DNA of 64,000 nt, taken from an uncultured Allorhizobium sp. (GTDB lineage: Bacteria; Pseudomonadota; Alphaproteobacteria; Rhizobiales; Rhizobiaceae). Both the position numbers and the translations under genes were made by a program. The stretch covers positions 4,417,001-4,481,000 of the forward strand of contig OY288189.1 in NCBI GenBank assembly GCA_958439205.1. Direction: 5' to 3'. Under the pieces are notes generated by a model that saw only the letters and a list, made by a program, of their open reading frames with translations, was not told where the DNA came from and made no database searches. Every line of letters starts with the position of its first letter. The first letter of the stretch is position 1. Positions 7,979 through 17,988 of this stretch are shown here, piece after piece.

Positions 7979-10900
7979 AATCCTTCAACCTCTCCGATTG
8001 GGCGCTCGAACACCGTTCGCTCGTCTGGTACTTCATGATCGTCTTCGTGTTGGCCGGGACCTTTTCCTACCTCAACCTGGGGCGTGAGGAAGATCCGGCA
8101 TTCACGATCAAGACGATGATCATCAATGCCCAATGGCCCGGCGCATCTGCCGAGGAGGTGACCCTGCAGGTCACCGACCGGATCGAGAAGAAGCTCGAGG
8201 AACTCGACGCGCTCGATTACACGAAGAGTGTGACCAAGGCCGGCCAGACCACGATCTTTGTGGAGCTCCTGTCGTCGACGAAAGCCAGCGAAGTCACGGA
8301 GAACTGGGTCCGGGTCCGCAACATGATCGCGGACATCCAGGGCAATCTGCCAAGCGGCGTGCTGGGGCCTTTCTTCAACGACAGCTTCGGTGACGTCTAC
8401 GGCAATATCTACGCCTTCACCTCGGATGGCCTCAGCCAACGCCAGATGCGCGACCTCGTCGAAGATGCCCGCGCCAAGCTGCTGACCGTTCCGAATGTCG
8501 GCAAGATCGACGTTATCGGGGCACAGGACGAGGTGATCTATCTCGAATTCTCCACGCGCAAGATCGCAGCGCTTGGGATCGACCAACAGCAGATCATCGA
8601 TACGCTCCAGGCCCAGAACGCCGTCACGCAATCGGGCGTCGTCGAGGCGGGTGCCGAACGCATCGCGCTTCGCGTCAGCGGCCAGTTCACCTCCGAGGAG
8701 AGCCTGAAAGCGATCAACCTGCGGATCAATGATCGCTTCTTCCCGCTCACCGACATCGCGACGATCAAGCGCGGTTATGTCGACCCGCCGTCCTCGCTGT
8801 TCCGGTTCAAGGGCGAGCCCGCGATCGGCCTCGCCATCGGCATGAAAACCGGCGCCAACCTGCTGACCTTCGGCGAACAGCTCGATGCGCAGCTCGACCG
8901 GGTCGTCGCCGACCTGCCGATCGGCGTCAATGTCGAGCGCGTGTCCGACCAGCCGGCGGTGGTCGAGGAGGCCGTCTCCGGCTTTACCACGGCTCTGTTC
9001 GAGGCGATCGTCATCGTTCTGGCCATCAGCTTCATCAGCCTTGGCGTCAGGGCCGGTCTGGTGGTCGCGATCTCCATTCCGCTGGTGCTCGCCATCACCT
9101 TCGTCTTCATGGAATACACAGGCATCTCGCTGCAGCGCATCTCGCTCGGGGCCTTGATCATCGCGCTCGGCCTGCTGGTCGACGACGCCATGATCGCCGT
9201 CGAGATGATGGTCTCTCGTCTGGAGGCCGGTGATACGCTTCGGAGTGCGGCAACGCATGTCTACACCTCCACCGCCTTCCCGATGCTGACCGGAACGCTG
9301 GTCACGGTCGCGGGCTTCATCCCGATCGGCCTCAACAACAGTGCCGCCGGCGAGTTCACCTTCACGCTGTTCGTCGTCATCGCCGTGTCGCTGATTGTGT
9401 CCTGGGTGGTTGCCGTTCTCTTCACACCGCTGCTCGGTGTGACGATCCTGCCGAAGACCATGAAGTCTCATCACGAAACGAAGGGCCGCTTCGCCAGCAT
9501 CTTCGCGTGGCTTCTGGCACTTGCCATGCGCTGGCGCTGGATGACGATCCTTGCGACCGTCGTGACCTTCGCGGTGTCGATCGGTGGCATGAGCCTGGTG
9601 CAGCAGCAGTTCTTCCCGGCATCGGATCGTTCCGAACTGATCGTCGACTGGGAACTGCCGCAAAACAGCACGATTACCGAGACCAATCGCCAGATCTCCC
9701 AATTCGAGAAGGAAAAGCTGGTCGGCAACCCCGATATCGACCACTGGTCGAGCTATGTCGGCGAAGGCGCACCACGTTTCATCCTGTCCTATGACGTCTC
9801 GACTCCGGCCGCCTGGATGGGACAGGTCGTGATTGTGACCAAGGATCTCGAAGCGCGAGATCGCGTGCGGGCGGATCTGCAGGGCTATCTGTCGAAGACC
9901 TTCCCCGGAACGGATGCCTTCGTGAAGCTGCTCGATATCGGGCCGCCAGTCGGCAAGCCGGTCCAGTATCGTGTCGCTGGACCCGATATCCAGAAGGTCC
10001 GTGACCTCGCGCGTGAGTTTGGCGCGATCGTCAACAGCCATCCCGAGCTGACCAACATGACGTTCGACTGGAACGAGCCCTCACGCGTGGTCAAGATCGA
10101 CGTGCTGCAGGACAAGGCCCGTCAGCTCGGCATCTCCTCCCGCGATATCGCCAATGGCATCAACGGGATCGTGGAAGGATCGTCGGCGACCAAGGTCAAG
10201 GATGACATCTACCTCATCGACGTTATAGGGCGGGCCCAGGATTCCGAACGTGGCTCGATCGAAACGCTGAAGAACCTGCAGCTTCCGAGCTCCAGCGGCA
10301 ATTCCGTGCCGTTGTCGGCAGTCGCCAAGTTCCGCTACGAGCTGGAGCAGCCCTTGATCGCGCGGCGTGATCGCATTCCAACGATCACCGTCAAGGCGGC
10401 CGTCATCGGGTCTACCCAGCCAGCGACCATCGTCGAGGAGCTGAAGCCGCAGGTCGAGGCTTTCACCAAGACGCTGCCAGTGGGTTACACGGTCGAAATC
10501 GGCGGTTCGGTCGAATCCAGTGCCGAATCTCAGGGGCCGATCATCGCCGTTGCTCCGCTGATGCTGTTTGCCATGGCAACGATCCTGATGATCCAGCTGC
10601 AGAGCTTCAGCCGCCTGTTCCTGGTCTTCGCCGTCGCACCGCTGGCGCTGATCGGTGTCGTGGCGGCACTGTTGCTCAGCAATGCGCCGATGGGCTTTGT
10701 TGCGATCCTCGGCATTCTGGCGCTGGTCGGCATCCTGATCCGAAACTCGGTCATCCTGGTTGTCCAGATCGAGCAGTTGAGAAGCGAGGGCATGCCGCCC
10801 TGGCGCGCCGTCGTCGAGGCAACAGAACATCGCATGCGGCCGATCATGCTGACGGCAGCGGCGGCGACGCTGGCCCTGATCCCCATCTCGCGTGAGGTCT

Positions 10901-11055
10901 TCTGGGGTCCCATGGCCTATGCCATGATGGGTGGCATCGTGGTCGGCACCGTGCTGACGCTCATCTTCCTGCCGGCGCTCTACGTTGCCTGGTTCCGGAT
11001 CCCCGCCGAGGAAGCGGCCGCGCAGCCCGAGACGCCGAAGGCAGAGGCGGTCTGA
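7975..11055 (+). CDS. RND-family multidrug efflux pump (TriC-like)
   Basis: This 1026-residue inner-membrane proton/drug antiporter is full length for the family. One membrane segment lies at residues 13-33, then a large periplasmic porter domain, five helices around 330-480, a second periplasmic half and a final helix bundle from about 855. The paired aspartates of the proton relay are D403-D404 in GLLVDDAMIAVE. The early signature REEDPAFTIKTM is typical of the pumps that work with two adaptors. Translation starts at GTG 7975, with AGGAG upstream inside the previous gene. A strong hairpin terminator follows. Substrates cannot be predicted; biocides or host phenolics are reasonable guesses. 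Confidence 0.93.
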   Translation: MKSFNLSDWALEHRSLVWYFMIVFVLAGTFSYLNLGREEDPAFTIKTMIINAQWPGASAEEVTLQVTDRIEKKLEELDALDYTKSVTKAGQTTIFVELLSSTKASEVTENWVRVRNMIADIQGNLPSGVLGPFFNDSFGDVYGNIYAFTSDGLSQRQMRDLVEDARAKLLTVPNVGKIDVIGAQDEVIYLEFSTRKIAALGIDQQQIIDTLQAQNAVTQSGVVEAGAERIALRVSGQFTSEESLKAINLRINDRFFPLTDIATIKRGYVDPPSSLFRFKGEPAIGLAIGMKTGANLLTFGEQLDAQLDRVVADLPIGVNVERVSDQPAVVEEAVSGFTTALFEAIVIVLAISFISLGVRAGLVVAISIPLVLAITFVFMEYTGISLQRISLGALIIALGLLVDDAMIAVEMMVSRLEAGDTLRSAATHVYTSTAFPMLTGTLVTVAGFIPIGLNNSAAGEFTFTLFVVIAVSLIVSWVVAVLFTPLLGVTILPKTMKSHHETKGRFASIFAWLLALAMRWRWMTILATVVTFAVSIGGMSLVQQQFFPASDRSELIVDWELPQNSTITETNRQISQFEKEKLVGNPDIDHWSSYVGEGAPRFILSYDVSTPAAWMGQVVIVTKDLEARDRVRADLQGYLSKTFPGTDAFVKLLDIGPPVGKPVQYRVAGPDIQKVRDLAREFGAIVNSHPELTNMTFDWNEPSRVVKIDVLQDKARQLGISSRDIANGINGIVEGSSATKVKDDIYLIDVIGRAQDSERGSIETLKNLQLPSSSGNSVPLSAVAKFRYELEQPLIARRDRIPTITVKAAVIGSTQPATIVEELKPQVEAFTKTLPVGYTVEIGGSVESSAESQGPIIAVAPLMLFAMATILMIQLQSFSRLFLVFAVAPLALIGVVAALLLSNAPMGFVAILGILALVGILIRNSVILVVQIEQLRSEGMPPWRAVVEATEHRMRPIMLTAAAATLALIPISREVFWGPMAYAMMGGIVVGTVLTLIFLPALYVAWFRIPAEEAAAQPETPKAEAV

Positions 11056-11112
11056 TAGAACATCGCGTCACGGACTGTGGCGGGAAGCTGGCGCAGTCAA
11101 TGGATTGAAAAG

Positions 11113-11153
11113 AAAAGGGTCGGCTGCAGCCATCTGGCGGCAGCCGACCCTTT
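11113..11153. terminator. Bidirectional terminator hairpin
   Basis: AAAGGGTCGGCTGC at 11114-11126 pairs with the complementary arm 11140-11153. T runs on both strands let it end the RND operon from the left and the serine hydrolase gene from the right. Confidence 0.8.
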
Positions 11154-11174
11154 CATCATTTGAGTGCTGGCCTT

Positions 11175-12386
11175 TTATTTCGTCGCGAGCGTTTCCGAGA
11201 TGCGCTTGAAGAAATCCAGGTTCTCGCGCTCGTAGCCAAGCGGGCTCGCGGGGGCTGCGAGCTTGACGATCACGAGGTTGTTCGACCGATCGACATAGGT
11301 GAACTGATTGTAGAGGCCGACGGCGGAATAGGCGTCCGAGCCGCTGATCGTCCACCACTGGTAGCCATAGCCATAGCCCACTTCAGGGTCGACGACGGCA
11401 GAATCGGCCGGGGCTACGGTCGAGGCTTCGACCCAGTCTTGCGGGACGACCTGCGTTTCCCCGACCTTGCCGTTTTCCAGCATCATCAGACCAAATCGGC
11501 CGTAGTCGCGAAGGGTGGCGTTGAAGCCGGCACCATAGAACTCGCGACCAACCGCGTCCGAACCGTCGAGCACGTAGAAGGCCTGCGCTTCCATGCCAGC
11601 CGGCTTCCAGATCTTTTCGCTCATATAGTCCGCGCCCTTCATACCGGTCGCAGCTTCGAGGACGCAGCCGAGAACGGACGTATCGAGGGTCGAGTAGTTG
11701 AAGGTGCTTCCGTGTTCGTTCAGCGGCTTTGCCTCGTTGCGTGCATAGTCGCACCAGCGATACTTGTAGCCGACCAGAGAATTGTCGTGGACCTTGGTGA
11801 GCTGGGTCTCGCTGCCGAACTCGTAGATCTCCTTCCAGTCGATGCCGGAGCGCATGCGCAGGAGATTGAGGATCGTGACATCGGCATAGGCCGTGCCCTT
11901 CCAGTCGGGCAGGTAATCGACGACCTTGTCGTCGACGCTTTTGATCTTGCCTTCGGAGATCGCGATGCCGATCATGGTCGCCAGCATGGACTTGGCCATG
12001 GAAAAGGACATGAAACGGGTCTGCTCACCGCTGGTGTTGCGGTAGATCTCCTTGACGATCTTCCCGTCCTTGATGACCAGCAGCGCGTTTGTTGCCGTGC
12101 TTTCGAGGAAGGCCTCGAGCTGCTGCTCCTTGCCTTCGAAGACGAAGCTGTTGCCGATGTCGCGCTCGTCGCGCGGCAATTCTCTCTTGGTATCCCCCGC
12201 CGCCACAGGCCGCGTGGCGAAGAGCTGATCCATGTGCTGGAAAGTCAGATAATTCAGTTCCGGCATGAGCATGGCGGCCCGGCCGTTGATCATCGTCGGC
12301 GTCTCCCAGCGCGACGGTTCGGCAGCGATAGCGGTGGTCGAGATTGACAGCGCGAGGCCGACAGAACAGGCTAGTTTCGATTTCAT
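11175..12386 (-). CDS. Secreted serine hydrolase, class C beta-lactamase/esterase fold
   Basis: The 403-residue protein has a signal peptide (MKSKLACSVGLALSISTTAIA) and so is periplasmic. The SxxK nucleophile motif is S129-M-A-K132, and Tyr231 in NYSTLD takes the place of the YxN motif. The segment WWTISG and the late YSAVGLYNQ fit the third active-site strand. This fold includes AmpC lactamases, carboxylesterases and the 6-aminohexanoate oligomer hydrolase NylB. The TFxH/SxSMAK layout is closer to the esterase/NylB branch than to AmpC, so antibiotic resistance should not be assumed. It is divergently placed to an AraC-type regulator 38 bp away, which could control it. Confidence 0.85.
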   Translation of the reverse strand: MKSKLACSVGLALSISTTAIAAEPSRWETPTMINGRAAMLMPELNYLTFQHMDQLFATRPVAAGDTKRELPRDERDIGNSFVFEGKEQQLEAFLESTATNALLVIKDGKIVKEIYRNTSGEQTRFMSFSMAKSMLATMIGIAISEGKIKSVDDKVVDYLPDWKGTAYADVTILNLLRMRSGIDWKEIYEFGSETQLTKVHDNSLVGYKYRWCDYARNEAKPLNEHGSTFNYSTLDTSVLGCVLEAATGMKGADYMSEKIWKPAGMEAQAFYVLDGSDAVGREFYGAGFNATLRDYGRFGLMMLENGKVGETQVVPQDWVEASTVAPADSAVVDPEVGYGYGYQWWTISGSDAYSAVGLYNQFTYVDRSNNLVIVKLAAPASPLGYERENLDFFKRISETLATK

Positions 12387-12423
12387 GAGAACTCCTCCTT
12401 TGTTCGCAAGACATACAAACTAG

Positions 12424-13395
12424 GTGAAGCGCATGGGGCACTCTATCCAGGTCCCTTCAGGGGATACGCTCAATAATTGGGCAGGAGCTGCATGGTCCTA
12501 TTGGAGCCAGGCGTTCGACGACGTGACCGAGCAGGCGGGCACCGTCGGAGGGTGGCAGATCGCCAGCAACCAGTTGGGGCGGGGCCGCTATGCGGCGCTC
12601 TCGGAAACGCTGTCGATCGGACAGATCACCATCATGCGCGACCGCATCAATCTTCCGATCGGCCAGGAAACGATCAGCCCCGGAGGGCGGGTGTCGCTGT
12701 TCTTCCCGCTTCGATCCGAGGGCGGGTGGCGCGTCGATGGCCGGTGTGAGACAGAGGCCGTCATTGCCATGCGGCAAGGGCTGACCCATCTGCTCATTGC
12801 GCCCGGCAGGGACAGCGAACTCCTGCATGTGGAAATGCCGGCCTCTTTGCTCGCTCTCGATACGAAAGAATCCGTCATCCAGTCGAGAAGGCTGCGGCCG
12901 GAAGATGAATTTCTGCGCGACTGGCTACTTTGCCTCCTCGGCCAGGCGCCGACTGGCGGTAGGCTCGACGCATCAGCGGCGGCTGCGCTGGAGGAGGTTC
13001 TCCTGATGCGCCTTTCAAGCTGTGCCGGCGCTTTTTCACCCTCGCCCAGCCAGAGGATCAGCCGGTCTGCTGCGATCGATCTTGTCAGCCAACTCGAACG
13101 CGCGCTCCTTGAAGAGGACGATATTCCCGAGACCTTCGGAGCGCTCTGCGAACGCTGGTCCCTTGCACAGAGCGAAGTTGCAGCGGCAACGCTCGCCGCC
13201 TTCGGGCAGACTCCTGATCGATGGTACCGGATGGCGCGGTTGAACGGCGTTCACCGTGATCTCAGGGCGCGGTCTCGCGGCCTGACCGTAACCCGGGCTG
13301 CCACGCGCTGGGGCTTCTTTCACCTCGGGCGCTTTTCGGGTGACTATGCCGCCTTCTTCGGCCGCCATCCGCGGGAAACGCTCAAGGCAAACTGA
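12424..13395 (+). CDS. AraC-family transcriptional regulator
   Basis: This 323-residue regulator has its DNA-binding domain at the C-terminus. The final helix-turn-helix reads VTRAATRWGFFHLGRFSGDY and is followed by FFGRHPRETL, the standard AraC/XylS end. The first 200 residues form an unclassified sensing domain. The frame opens with GTG 12424; ATG at 12433 is an alternative, and neither has a clear ribosome binding site. Facing the serine hydrolase gene head to head, it may regulate that gene. Its 3' end overlaps the convergent oxyR by 14 bp. Confidence 0.85.
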   Translation: MKRMGHSIQVPSGDTLNNWAGAAWSYWSQAFDDVTEQAGTVGGWQIASNQLGRGRYAALSETLSIGQITIMRDRINLPIGQETISPGGRVSLFFPLRSEGGWRVDGRCETEAVIAMRQGLTHLLIAPGRDSELLHVEMPASLLALDTKESVIQSRRLRPEDEFLRDWLLCLLGQAPTGGRLDASAAAALEEVLLMRLSSCAGAFSPSPSQRISRSAAIDLVSQLERALLEEDDIPETFGALCERWSLAQSEVAAATLAAFGQTPDRWYRMARLNGVHRDLRARSRGLTVTRAATRWGFFHLGRFSGDYAAFFGRHPRETLKAN

Positions 13396-14290
13396 CGCCG
13401 AAATCGGCGGCGGCCTTGCGAACCACGTCGGAGACTTCCGTCAATTGCTTGGCGATCGGGCTCGTCTTGCGCCAGATCATGCCGATCGTGCGCGAAGGCT
13501 GCGGGTCCTCGAAGCGGGCGATGGAAACATCGGCTGAGCGTGTTTCGACCGGCATGGCGATTTCGGGGATCAGCGTGACACCGATACCGGCGCCGACCAT
13601 CTGGACAAGCGTCGAAAGCGAACTGCCGTCCAGGATCTCGCGCGGACGCACCGAGCCCATGTCGCAGAAGGAAAGCGCCTGCTCGCGAAAGCAATGCCCC
13701 TCTTCCAGCAGCAGCAGGCGCATTTCGCGCAGCATGTCGCTGCTGGGGACGGGCTTGTCGGCATCCGCCCTCGGACGGACGAGCACGAAGTTCTCCTCGA
13801 ACAGCGGCATCTCGGTGAGCGATGGCTCGGAGACCGGCAAGGCGACGATCGCGGTGTCCAGGCGACCTTCCGCCAGTTCCTGCAGGAGTTTCGGCGTCAC
13901 GGTTTCGCGGACATGGATGTCGAGATCGGCATTTTCACGGGTCAGCGCCGAGATCATGCCGGGCAGCAGATAGGGAGCGACCGTCGGAATGACGCCGATG
14001 CGCAGACGCCCCACCAGATGCCGACGGTGGGCGCGGGCGAGATCACCCAGTTCGTCCACTGACCGCAGGATATCGCGAACCCTGAGCAGAAATTCCTCCC
14101 CGAAGGCCGAGAGGCGAAGCTGCCGCGCAGCGCGCTCGAAAAGCTCAGCGCCGAGGGCTTCTTCGAGCTCCTTGATCTGCACGGACAAGGCCGGCTGGGA
14201 GATCGAGCAGGCTTCGGCGGCGCGCCCGAAATGCCCGTGCCGGGCCAGCGCCTCGAAATAACGCAGCTGCCGGAGGGTGAAGTTTATCAT
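13382..14290 (-). CDS. oxyR: Hydrogen-peroxide sensing LysR regulator OxyR
   Basis: This LysR-type protein of about 302 residues has an N-terminal winged helix (FTLRQLRYFEALARHGHFGRAA) and an effector domain. The redox pair is C200 and C209 in GHCFREQ and SFCDMG. That spacing equals Cys199/Cys208 of Escherichia coli OxyR, so peroxide sensing by disulfide formation is well supported. ATG 14290 is preferred because AGGA lies 8 bases ahead; a second ATG at 14296 would add two residues. The gene is divergent from katG, its usual target. A dyad at 14289-14303 overlaps the start and would allow autoregulation. Confidence 0.93.
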   Translation of the reverse strand: MINFTLRQLRYFEALARHGHFGRAAEACSISQPALSVQIKELEEALGAELFERAARQLRLSAFGEEFLLRVRDILRSVDELGDLARAHRRHLVGRLRIGVIPTVAPYLLPGMISALTRENADLDIHVRETVTPKLLQELAEGRLDTAIVALPVSEPSLTEMPLFEENFVLVRPRADADKPVPSSDMLREMRLLLLEEGHCFREQALSFCDMGSVRPREILDGSSLSTLVQMVGAGIGVTLIPEIAMPVETRSADVSIARFEDPQPSRTIGMIWRKTSPIAKQLTEVSDVVRKAAADFGVSLP

Positions 14291-14551
14291 AACCATATCC
14301 TATGGAACTGATCACATTTTCCAACTTACATTAATCGCTCCACTTTGCTAGAACAATTCCAGAAGTCGTCGGGGGCCACCTCAGTGGTGCTATTCTCCAG
14401 CTTGCCCCTCCACGGGAACAAGCGGACGGCTGATCAGGCGGGGCGGTCCAAAGTCCTGCCGCCAGTTCATCGGATTGTGATGCGGACGTGCTCTTCAAGG
14501 GAGTGTCAGCAATTCGATCCTGGAAAAGCGGTTTCTTCAAGGAGGTACACA
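14289..14551. promoter_or_regulatory. oxyR-katG divergent control region
   Basis: The 260 bp between the two starts should hold both promoters. ATAA-N7-CTAT at 14289-14303 resembles one half of the OxyR site (ATAG-N7-CTAT repeated). The next half to the right is poor. The rest has no clear open frame. A good ribosome binding site (AAGGAGG, 14538-14544) serves katG. Confidence 0.4.
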
Positions 14552-16729
14552 ATGGATACCCTGAGCAACAAAGGCACCGGCAAATGTCCGGTCATGCATG
14601 GTTCTAACACGGAAAGCGGCGCGACCGTCATGGCCTGGTGGCCAAACGCGCTGAACCTCGACATCCTGCACCAGCACGACACGAAGACCGACCCGATGGG
14701 CAAGGGCTTCGATTACCGTGAAGCCGTCAAGCAGCTCGACGCCGCAGCGCTGAAGGCCGACATGAAGGCCCTGCTGCGCGATAGCCAGGAATGGTGGCCG
14801 GCTGACTGGGGTCACTACGGCGGCCTGATGATCCGTCTCGCCTGGCACTCCGCCGGCTCCTACCGCCTGGCCGACGGCCGTGGCGGCGGCGGCACGGGCA
14901 ATATCCGTTTTGCTCCGCTCAACTCCTGGCCTGACAATGCCAGCCTCGACAAGGCGCGCCGCCTGCTGTGGCCGCTGAAGAAGAAGTACGGCAACAAGAT
15001 CTCCTGGGCCGACCTCATCCTCTTCGCCGGTACCGTTGCCTATGAGGACATGGGTCTGAAGACCTTTGGCTTCTCCTTCGGCCGTCCCGACATCTGGGGC
15101 CCGGAAAAGGACGTCTACTGGGGTGCGGAAAAGCAGTGGCTTGCCCCCTCCGACAGCCGCTACGAAGACGTGACCAAGCCGAACACGATGGAAAACCCGC
15201 TCGCCGCCGTGCAGATGGGTCTTATCTACGTGAACCCGGAAGGTGTGAACGGCAAGCCTGATCCGATGGCGACCGCCGCCCAGGTGCGCGAGACCTTCGC
15301 CCGTATGGCGATGAACGACGAAGAGACCGCAGCGCTAACCGCTGGTGGCCACACCGTCGGCAAGGCACATGGCAATGGCGACGCCCAGGCACTCGGCGTC
15401 GAGCCGGAAGCTGGCGACCTGGAAAACCAGGGCTTCGGCTGGATGAACCCGAACCAGAACGGCAAGGCAAGCCTGGCTGTCACCTCGGGCATCGAAGGCG
15501 CATGGACCGCCAACCCGACCGTCTTCGACATGGGCTATTTCGAACTGCTGTTCGGCTATGACTGGGAACTGACGCACAGCCCCGCTGGTGCACAGCAGTG
15601 GCAGCCAATCGGCATCCGCGAAGAGCACATGCCGGTGGACGCCACCGACCCGTCGATCCGTCGCATGCCGATGATGACCGATGCCGACATGGCCATGAAG
15701 GTCGACCCGGCCTACCGCGCCATCTGCGAAAAGTTCATGGCGGATCCGGCCTACTTCCAGGACACGTTTGCTCGCGCCTGGTTCAAGCTGACCCACCGCG
15801 ATCTCGGTCCGAAGGTTCGCTACATCGGTCCGGAAGCCCCGACCGAAGAGCTGATCTGGCAGGATCCGGTTCCGGCTGGCGCCAAGAACTACGACGTCGG
15901 CGCCGTCAAGGCGAAGATCGCCGCTTCCGGTCTCTCGATCGCCGAACTGGTTGCCACCGCCTGGGACAGCGCCCGTACCTATCGCCAGTCCGACATGCGC
16001 GGCGGTGCGAACGGTGCCCGCATTCGTCTCGCCCCGCAGCGTGACTGGGAAGGCAATGAGCCGTCGCGTCTCGGCAAGGTCCTCTCGGTGCTCGAACTGA
16101 TCGCTGACGAATTCGGCGCCAGCGTCGCCGATGTCATCGTGCTGGCCGGCAATGTCGGCGTCGAGAAGGCTGCCAAGGCTGCGGGTTACGACGTGACCGT
16201 GCCGTTTGCTGCAGGCCGTGGCGACGCCACCGCCGAGCAGACGGATGCCGCAAGCTTCGCCCCGCTCGAGCCACTGGCCGATGGCTTCCGCAACTGGACC
16301 AAGAAGGACTACGTCGTCAGCCCCGAAGAGATGCTGCTCGACCGTGCACAGCTGATGGGCCTCACAGGCGCTGAAATGACTGTCCTGCTTGGCGGCATGC
16401 GCGTTCTCGGCGCCAACTATGGCGGCACCAAGCATGGCGTGTTCACCACCCGCGAAGGCCAGCTGACGAACGACTTCTTCGTCAACCTGACCGACATGGG
16501 CTTCACCTGGAAGCCGACGGGCAAGAACTCCTACGACATCTGCGACCGCAAGACCGGTGAGAAGAAGTTCACCGCGACCCGCGCCGATCTCGTGTTCGGT
16601 TCGAACTCGGTCCTGCGTGCCTATGCTGAAGTCTACGCCCAGGACGACAACCAGGAGAAGTTCGTGAAGGACTTCGTTGCTGCCTGGGTCAAGGTGATGA
16701 ACGCCGACCGCTTCGATCTCGAAGCCTAA
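14552..16729 (+). CDS. katG: Bifunctional catalase-peroxidase KatG
   Basis: This 725-residue heme enzyme breaks down hydrogen peroxide by catalase and peroxidase reactions. Key residues are readable: distal R95, W98 and H99 in IRLAWHSAGSYR, and proximal H267 in TAGGHTVGKAHG. The covalent Met-Tyr-Trp adduct needed for catalase activity is M252-Y226-W98. Both the catalytic N-terminal and the degenerate C-terminal peroxidase halves are present, and length is normal. The open frame extends further upstream, but AAGGAGG before ATG 14552 fixes the start. It is controlled by the divergent OxyR and followed by a strong terminator. Confidence 0.97.
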   Translation: MDTLSNKGTGKCPVMHGSNTESGATVMAWWPNALNLDILHQHDTKTDPMGKGFDYREAVKQLDAAALKADMKALLRDSQEWWPADWGHYGGLMIRLAWHSAGSYRLADGRGGGGTGNIRFAPLNSWPDNASLDKARRLLWPLKKKYGNKISWADLILFAGTVAYEDMGLKTFGFSFGRPDIWGPEKDVYWGAEKQWLAPSDSRYEDVTKPNTMENPLAAVQMGLIYVNPEGVNGKPDPMATAAQVRETFARMAMNDEETAALTAGGHTVGKAHGNGDAQALGVEPEAGDLENQGFGWMNPNQNGKASLAVTSGIEGAWTANPTVFDMGYFELLFGYDWELTHSPAGAQQWQPIGIREEHMPVDATDPSIRRMPMMTDADMAMKVDPAYRAICEKFMADPAYFQDTFARAWFKLTHRDLGPKVRYIGPEAPTEELIWQDPVPAGAKNYDVGAVKAKIAASGLSIAELVATAWDSARTYRQSDMRGGANGARIRLAPQRDWEGNEPSRLGKVLSVLELIADEFGASVADVIVLAGNVGVEKAAKAAGYDVTVPFAAGRGDATAEQTDAASFAPLEPLADGFRNWTKKDYVVSPEEMLLDRAQLMGLTGAEMTVLLGGMRVLGANYGGTKHGVFTTREGQLTNDFFVNLTDMGFTWKPTGKNSYDICDRKTGEKKFTATRADLVFGSNSVLRAYAEVYAQDDNQEKFVKDFVAAWVKVMNADRFDLEA

Positions 16730-16778
16730 GAGCTAAGGCTCCGAAGCTCGTGCCCGAGCATCGGAACCGATAGAGGAA

Positions 16779-16810
16779 GCCGGAGATGCAAGCCGCATCT
16801 CCGGCTTTTT
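16779..16810 (+). terminator. Rho-independent terminator of katG
   Basis: GCCGGAGATGC at 16779-16789 pairs with GCATCTCCGGC at 16795-16805, followed by five T. Confidence 0.88.
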
Positions 16811-16903
16811 CTTTGCTCTGATCGCAATGGGGCGCTGACGCTTCGGGGCGGGCGGGCGAAAACGATCCGCCATAATCGACGCTGCAGCCGCATGGATAAA
16901 ACA

Positions 16904-16931
16904 ACACCGCCCCGGCAAGCCGGGGCGGTGT
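16904..16931 (-). terminator. Terminator of galE
   Basis: A perfect 13-bp GC-rich stem (ACACCGCCCCGGC and its complement) with a tiny loop. On the minus strand it is followed by TTGTTTTA, so it ends galE transcripts. Confidence 0.75.
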
Positions 16932-16956
16932 CTCTCTGGCGCAACGAACTGCGTAT

Positions 16957-17988
16957 TCAGAAGCCGCTGGCAAGCCGACGGCGAAGATCCTTGATGTCGG
17001 GCTCAGCGACCTGCGCAAGGCGGCGCTCCCAGGAGAGGGCGGTTTCGACGATCACGCCGAGGTCGTCATAGCGTGGGAACCAGCCGAGAACCTGCTTGGC
17101 GAGGCTGGAATCGGCCACGACCAGCGGCGCGTCTCCCGGGCGGCGGGGCGCATAGTCCACCTTGAAGTCGACATTCGTGGCACGGCGCACAGCCTCGACG
17201 ATATCGAGCACCGAATACCCCTTGCCATAGCCGCAATTGGCAGCCAGCGGACCACCACCCCTGCGCAGATAGGTCAAGGCCTGCAGATGCGCGTCGACGA
17301 GGTCGTTGATATGGATGTAGTCGCGCACGCCCGTGCCATCAGGCGTGTCATAATCGGTGCCATAGACCGACATCGCGGATCGCTTGCCCAGAGCTGCCTC
17401 GCAGGCCACCTTGAGCAGGTGCGTGGCACCCGCCGCCGAATTGCCGGCGCGTCCCTTCACATCGGCACCGGCAACGTTGAAATAGCGCAGAGCGACGTAG
17501 CAGAGACCATGGGCGCGCGCCGTGTCGCGCAGCATCATCTCGCTCATCAGCTTGGACTGACCGTAAGGCGATTCCGGCCGGAGCGGCGCATCTTCGCGCA
17601 CCGGCAGCGGCTTGTCGGGCAGTCCGTAGACTGCCGCCGTCGAAGAGAAAATGACCTTGTCGATGCCGGCCTTGACGGCGGCTGCGAGCAGACGCCGGGT
17701 ATTCTCGGTGTTGTTCTCGTAGTAGTTCAAAGGATCCGAGATCGATTCCGGCACAACGATCGAGCCCGCGAAATGAATGATCGCTTCGATGTCGTTTTCG
17801 GCGAAGACCTGTTTGAGCACGTTCGGCTTGCCGATATCGCCGAGGTAGAATCGTGCTGCTGGCGCGACTGCCCAGCGAAAGCCGGTCGACAGCCGATCGA
17901 CGACGACGACCTCCTCGCCTGCGTCGAGGAGAGCCCAGACCATGTGGCTGCCAATGAAGCCGGCGCCACCCGTCACCAAGATCGCCAT
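16957..17988 (-). CDS. galE: UDP-glucose 4-epimerase
   Basis: This 343-residue short-chain dehydrogenase-type epimerase interconverts UDP-glucose and UDP-galactose. It thereby feeds exopolysaccharide and lipopolysaccharide synthesis; rhizobial homologues are called exoB. The NAD-binding motif GGAGFIG is at residues 7-13, the catalytic pair is Y142 and K146 in SPYGQSK, and SSTAAVYG supplies the Ser/Thr. The longer upstream frame is ignored because ATG 17988 begins the Rossmann fold directly and has GGGAAG ahead. It stands alone, with its own terminator. Confidence 0.93.
   Translation of the reverse strand: MAILVTGGAGFIGSHMVWALLDAGEEVVVVDRLSTGFRWAVAPAARFYLGDIGKPNVLKQVFAENDIEAIIHFAGSIVVPESISDPLNYYENNTENTRRLLAAAVKAGIDKVIFSSTAAVYGLPDKPLPVREDAPLRPESPYGQSKLMSEMMLRDTARAHGLCYVALRYFNVAGADVKGRAGNSAAGATHLLKVACEAALGKRSAMSVYGTDYDTPDGTGVRDYIHINDLVDAHLQALTYLRRGGGPLAANCGYGKGYSVLDIVEAVRRATNVDFKVDYAPRRPGDAPLVVADSSLAKQVLGWFPRYDDLGVIVETALSWERRLAQVAEPDIKDLRRRLASGF

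Noticed and set aside
7960..10041. Long open frame of 693 codons on the minus strand, opposite the RND pump
   Set aside because: It is the antisense shadow of a clear pump gene. Composition is Asp/Arg/Gly/His-rich as expected for antisense of GC-rich DNA, with no known motif.
11175..12386. AmpC beta-lactamase
   Set aside because: SxxK is present, but the YxN motif is YST and the surroundings fit the esterase/NylB branch, so resistance is not supported.
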